In this document: piece after piece, positions 60,816 through 64,000 of the stretch
Numbering within the stretch: position 1 is the stretch's first letter
Layout: every line of letters begins with the position of its first letter
Made by a program: the position numbers and the translations under genes
Notes under the pieces: model-generated
Told to the model about the DNA's origin: nothing
The model's input: the letters and a program-made list of their open reading frames with translations, nothing else
Database searches by the model: none
From: Paenibacillus woosongensis
Lineage (GTDB): Bacteria; Bacillota; Bacilli; Paenibacillales; Paenibacillaceae
Direction: 5' to 3'
Assembly: GCF_009725165.1 (NCBI RefSeq)
Contig: NZ_WNZW01000002.1
Span: 682,001 to 746,000 of the forward strand
Length of the DNA stretch: 64,000 nt

Positions 60816-61850
60816 TTATTTGGCCTTTAGTCTTAAACGGTTTTCTATTTCCTCAAATAAGAGCTCATGGTACTTTACTTCATATTCGTAAATCGGGGTT
60901 AATTTGTTAATGGATGCGATTAGAGCTTTTTTGTTATAAATTGAAGTATGTTTATATCGTCCTAACACTGCCCTTATATAGATATAGCGATTAATAATGG
61001 ACTCTAGTAAGGTAATTTCTTCACTATCTTGGTTTAAGAGTTTTAACATTCGGTATTTGTCAGTCAATTTATCAAACATAATATCGTGGATAGTGTCATA
61101 TAATTCTTCTATATTTTCCGAAAGTAACCCCTCATCGGATACAATTCGGCTATAGTCCAGTATAAACGCTTTCAAATACTCTAACCCTTTTACGATAAAC
61201 TCTTTTTCCTGAATCATTTTTATCATAAAGTTATGAATATAATGATCCGCGGTTCCGGAAAAACGCTCAATTAGGATGTCCTTCTCATCTTCTATAGCAA
61301 AATACTCAAAATAAGTCTCTTTACCCAGTTCACTATAATTCTCAACATACCCGTTATAAGTATCCATCAAACCTACATATGATATCGTTTTTCTTTCATA
61401 ACCGTTCGGATAAGGATTTTCAACAACATCCAATATTTCAAATGTATGCTCCGTATCGTTGAATCCATATACCAAAAAACAGTGAATTATATGGCGTAAT
61501 TGATATTTTGCATTTCCTGGCATATAATAAGGATCTGCATACACAATTACGTATCGATCTTCCATAATTGCTCTTTTAATATCATCAATTATGTTAGCAC
61601 TTCTTCCCTTTTTGTATACTTGAACGGAAAGATCCTTCATTAATTGACTTAACTCTCTAATTTGATTGATTTCCACATACAGTTTTATGTTCTCTTTAAA
61701 CTCGCTTAACCCATATTTGAAGGTATAGTTAAAAAGAAAGGGCTCAATTGGCCGTTGATATTGATTCATTATGCTGAAAATTCCATGAAGTAAACAACTT
61801 TTTAAATTTGCTTCCCCAAAAGGTTCGATTCTGAGTACTTTTTGTTTCAT
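60816..61850 (-). CDS. BtrH-like-fold protein C (Cys and His kept)
   Basis: 344 residues. The putative triad is complete: Cys19 in LKSCLLHGIFSIM, His123 in IHCFLVYGFNDTEHTFEILD and Asp141 at the end of that strand pair. This is the pattern of BtrH_N-type and other papain-fold transferases, which take an acyl group from an ACP. The C-terminal half is helical (YIYIRAVLGRYKHTSIYNKKALIASINKL), shared with the other copies. Start ATG behind GGGAGGAA. It sits next to the ACP and ligase genes, so it is the likely active acyltransferase of the set; inference. Confidence 0.65.
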   Translation of the reverse strand: MKQKVLRIEPFGEANLKSCLLHGIFSIMNQYQRPIEPFLFNYTFKYGLSEFKENIKLYVEINQIRELSQLMKDLSVQVYKKGRSANIIDDIKRAIMEDRYVIVYADPYYMPGNAKYQLRHIIHCFLVYGFNDTEHTFEILDVVENPYPNGYERKTISYVGLMDTYNGYVENYSELGKETYFEYFAIEDEKDILIERFSGTADHYIHNFMIKMIQEKEFIVKGLEYLKAFILDYSRIVSDEGLLSENIEELYDTIHDIMFDKLTDKYRMLKLLNQDSEEITLLESIINRYIYIRAVLGRYKHTSIYNKKALIASINKLTPIYEYEVKYHELLFEEIENRLRLKAK

Positions 61851-61890
61851 AGTTCCAATTCCTCCCTAATCCAAATTTATTAGAAAAATT

Positions 61891-62538
61891 TTACTTGTAA
61901 GAAATATAAGCTTCGGCATACGGGTAATCAATTTCATTGCCGCGATCCTTCATTGTTTGTTTAATATGAGAGCGGTAATCAAATAACTTAAGCTGGGAGG
62001 CATAAAAGCCTACTGTTTCCAGCTTTGAAGTGAATTCTTCTTCAGTTAAGGGGACGTAAAGAGTAGGGCTTTCAATTTTCGACCAAATTTCATACCCTAA
62101 GTAGAAGGCGTCGCGGTACTTGGACTGGACTGTAAGGATGATATCAGAGACAACCTTATGATCAGGATGATCATCCAAATGATGTGGAAATAGGACAAGT
62201 TCAGACTCATAAACCAAAATTCTATCTTCAATCTCTTTTTGAATCTGTAACCGGTGTTCACTTAACTCTCCGTCTGGAAAATCTAAAAAATCTAAATCTG
62301 TAATACCGAGTGTTTGAAGGGCGGAAGCAGCTTCTCTTTTCCTGATTAATGCAAGTTCAGGGTCTGGCTCAGCTCCCGGTACACCTTTCTCTCCGTTAGA
62401 GATAAAAACTATCTTTATTTGTTTATCCAGTTGTTTTGTTAACTTATAAATCAATCCCCAAGAACCAAAGATTTCATCATCTTGGTGCGGTGCGAATACG
62501 GTCACTCTTTTTAATCTCAAGATGCTTTCAAGTTTCAT
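61891..62538 (-). CDS. PIG-L-family deacetylase
   Basis: 215 residues. Zinc-binding motif FAPHQDDEIFGSWGL at residues 15-29 and the second site LFPHHLDDHPDHKVVSDII near residue 115. The family includes GlcNAc-inositol, bacillithiol-type (BshB) and 2'-N-acetylparomamine (BtrD) deacetylases. It removes N-acetyl groups from amino sugars. In this context it would free an amine on a sugar, perhaps the one later acylated. Start ATG behind AAGGAG. BshB itself is less likely given the surrounding ACP/ligase genes. Confidence 0.88.
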   Translation of the reverse strand: MKLESILRLKRVTVFAPHQDDEIFGSWGLIYKLTKQLDKQIKIVFISNGEKGVPGAEPDPELALIRKREAASALQTLGITDLDFLDFPDGELSEHRLQIQKEIEDRILVYESELVLFPHHLDDHPDHKVVSDIILTVQSKYRDAFYLGYEIWSKIESPTLYVPLTEEEFTSKLETVGFYASQLKLFDYRSHIKQTMKDRGNEIDYPYAEAYISYK

Positions 62539-62556
62539 ATAACAACTTACTCCTTT

Positions 62557-63342
62557 CTAACTGCTTGCTGAAGAATAATGTTTAATCGCAAAAAGCCATG
62601 CGACCCTAGATAAGAATATAAATATTCCTCCTAATATGACCGCTAAAACAAAATCTTTCCATTCCATTTTTCCTAGTAAGAATCCTGCTGGGATATAAGA
62701 AACAAATGCTAGAGGAAGTACATACGTAAAAACTATCCTGATATATTTGGGGTAAATAGATATTGGATATCGAGTAATGCTTAAAGATGTATCAACCGCT
62801 ACAATAGCATTATCTATAACAATCGCTTTAAAAACTATCAATAAAATGGTAAACCATACACTATAGAAAATAGCAGAACCTATTATTAAATATAGTAAGC
62901 AAAGAAGCGCATTCGTTAGGGTAATCGTAACCCCAGAAAACGCAATAATGATTATTCCTTGAATAAATTGAGTAATTGAAAAAAAATTATAAGTCGCAAA
63001 AGAGACCATAAATTGGGAATCGACAGGTTTGGTTAGAACAAAATCCAACTCGCCTTTTCGAATCAGCCCGGTCATATAAGACAAATTAGGAGTTATAAAC
63101 AATCGAACAATAGAGATTGATATTGTGGAGAGTCCAAATAACAATAAAATTTCTTGCATCGACCAACCTTTAATAGATGTTACATTTCCAAAAATACTTT
63201 GAATAAACAAAACATACAGTATAATTTCTAGACCAGACGCAATAAATGCAGAGATGAACTGTGCCCTGTATTGTAAACTATGCAAAAATGAAGTTTTAAT
63301 TAAAATTCCCAAAATCTTAATCATCTTATGAAATGAATACAA
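62557..63342 (-). CDS. ABC-2-type transporter permease
   Basis: 261 residues, six hydrophobic segments, in the ABC-2 permease class used for exporters (here LQYRAQFISAFIASGLEIILYVLFIQSIFGNVTSIKGWSMQEILLLFGL; FVLTKPVDSQFMVSF). TTG start behind GGGGGGTGA. It begins 6 bases after the stop of the other permease gene. The ATPase partner should lie beyond the right edge. It probably exports the cluster's product or gives self-resistance. Confidence 0.85.
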   Translation of the reverse strand: MYSFHKMIKILGILIKTSFLHSLQYRAQFISAFIASGLEIILYVLFIQSIFGNVTSIKGWSMQEILLLFGLSTISISIVRLFITPNLSYMTGLIRKGELDFVLTKPVDSQFMVSFATYNFFSITQFIQGIIIIAFSGVTITLTNALLCLLYLIIGSAIFYSVWFTILLIVFKAIVIDNAIVAVDTSLSITRYPISIYPKYIRIVFTYVLPLAFVSYIPAGFLLGKMEWKDFVLAVILGGIFIFLSRVAWLFAIKHYSSASS

Positions 63343-63348
63343 AAAAAG

Positions 63349-64000
63349 TCACCCCCCAACAGCCTCGTACCTGCGTAGCCCTAAAGACCAAAACAATCGT
63401 GCTGCAACCAATAGCCCGACCATCCACAAAATTTCAATCATTAAGTTGAAGTAACACTCTTCAACTGATAGTATCCCAAGCAACATATATACCGGAAAAG
63501 TAATTAACATTTTAAAAGGTAAGTAGTTAGCAATTAACTGAAAGTTCTCAGGTAATAATACAAGCGGAATTAAAGAACCTGCCAGGATCTGTGCAATAAG
63601 TTTGTAGGCTGAGAAGATCCCCCAACTATCAACCAACCAAAACGCCAATGTACCCAGGATCATTTTTAATCCACAATTCATAAAATATGTAACAACTAGT
63701 GTAAATAAAAATAGCGGTATTCTCTCAACAATAATATTTCCGTCTGAAATATAAGGATGAAAGTATATCAATGCGATACCTAAAATAGGAAGATAAATTA
63801 ATACTGTGATGATATTAGAAGCTGCGGTTCCCCAAACAGCCCTCCAAAAAAAATCAATAGGTCTGGTCAAGTGAAAAGAAAGTTGCCCACTTTTAATCAT
63901 ATTTAAAATCGGCCACTCCATATTTGGAGTTGTTGCGACCATTACGAAATTTGCAACTAGATAGTAAGTCACCATACTACCCGCTGAGAATGTTTGTACC
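63349..64000 (-). CDS. ABC-2-type transporter permease, 5' end outside window
   Basis: Open frame to the window edge; the readable part is about 217 residues with at least five hydrophobic segments. LVANFVMVATTPNMEWPILNMIKSGQLSFHLTRPIDFFWR matches the N-terminal region of DUF990/ABC-2-type permeases. A partner of the next permease, with similar wording (SGQLSFHLTRPIDF vs KGELDFVLTKPVDSQ), so the pair is a heterodimer or a duplicated gene. ATG 63975 is not necessarily the true start. Confidence 0.82.
   Translation of the reverse strand, partial: VQTFSAGSMVTYYLVANFVMVATTPNMEWPILNMIKSGQLSFHLTRPIDFFWRAVWGTAASNIITVLIYLPILGIALIYFHPYISDGNIIVERIPLFLFTLVVTYFMNCGLKMILGTLAFWLVDSWGIFSAYKLIAQILAGSLIPLVLLPENFQLIANYLPFKMLITFPVYMLLGILSVEECYFNLMIEILWMVGLLVAARLFWSLGLRRYEAVGG

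Overview
The window reads as chromosomal DNA of a spore-forming, plant- or soil-associated Firmicute, most likely Paenibacillus or a close relative. The signs are AGGAGG-type ribosome sites, B. subtilis-style arabinose genes with AraR operators, a PBSX-type tail module, a Spo0E-like phosphatase, YesM/YesN two-component pairs and pectin-fragment hydrolases. No rRNA, tRNA or CRISPR array was seen.

Layout. (1) 1-2.7 kb: a monosaccharide ABC transporter (mmsA, cut by the window edge, and mmsB). (2) 2.7-5.8 kb: a TetR-type regulator, an oleate hydratase, a Spo0E-like phosphatase and a DUF805 membrane protein. (3) 5.9-12.9 kb: the L-arabinose locus araA-araR-araD-araB-araM on the minus strand, with AraR palindromes before araA and between araR and araD. 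(4) 13.0-14.5 kb: a WYL-domain gene coupled to a small LexA-like winged-helix gene behind a promoter that overlaps two SOS-box-like palindromes, a 40-residue membrane peptide, and a structured repeat-rich stretch. (5) 14.5-32.7 kb: a PBSX/xkd-type contractile tail island with lysis genes, an ArpU-type activator and an ImmR/ImmA-like switch with three operators. It has no terminase, portal or capsid gene, so it looks like a tailocin (phage-tail-like bacteriocin). A slippery AAAAAAC directly before the stop of the xkdN-like gene predicts the classical tail-chaperone -1 frameshift. (6) 32.7-54.7 kb: pectin/rhamnogalacturonan-type sugar use. It contains a GH78 rhamnosidase, two importers without their own ATPase, each with a YesM/YesN pair, a GH43 enzyme, an AraC regulator and a GH105 unsaturated rhamnogalacturonyl hydrolase. 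An Hcp (hybrid cluster protein) gene with an FNR-like site lies among them. (7) 54.7-64 kb: an AT-rich minus-strand gene cluster that runs off the window.

Region 7 is the best candidate for something undescribed. It has two acyl-carrier-like proteins, an AMP-forming ligase, three divergent BtrH-like proteins, a PIG-L deacetylase, a PAPS-type sulfotransferase with its own APS kinase, and two ABC-2 export permeases. A fourth member of the same BtrH-like family sits alone, AT-rich and TTG-started, inside the tailocin island at 29.2-30.2 kb. Across the four copies the presumed catalytic Cys/His pair is complete in only one (60816-61850). I read this as a sulfated, acylated amino-sugar-like pathway of unknown product. 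That reading is inference; the family kinship and residue pattern come from eye alignment.

Start codons were often moved downstream from the longest open frame to fit a ribosome site, and each case is noted. TTG starts are unusually common in region 7.
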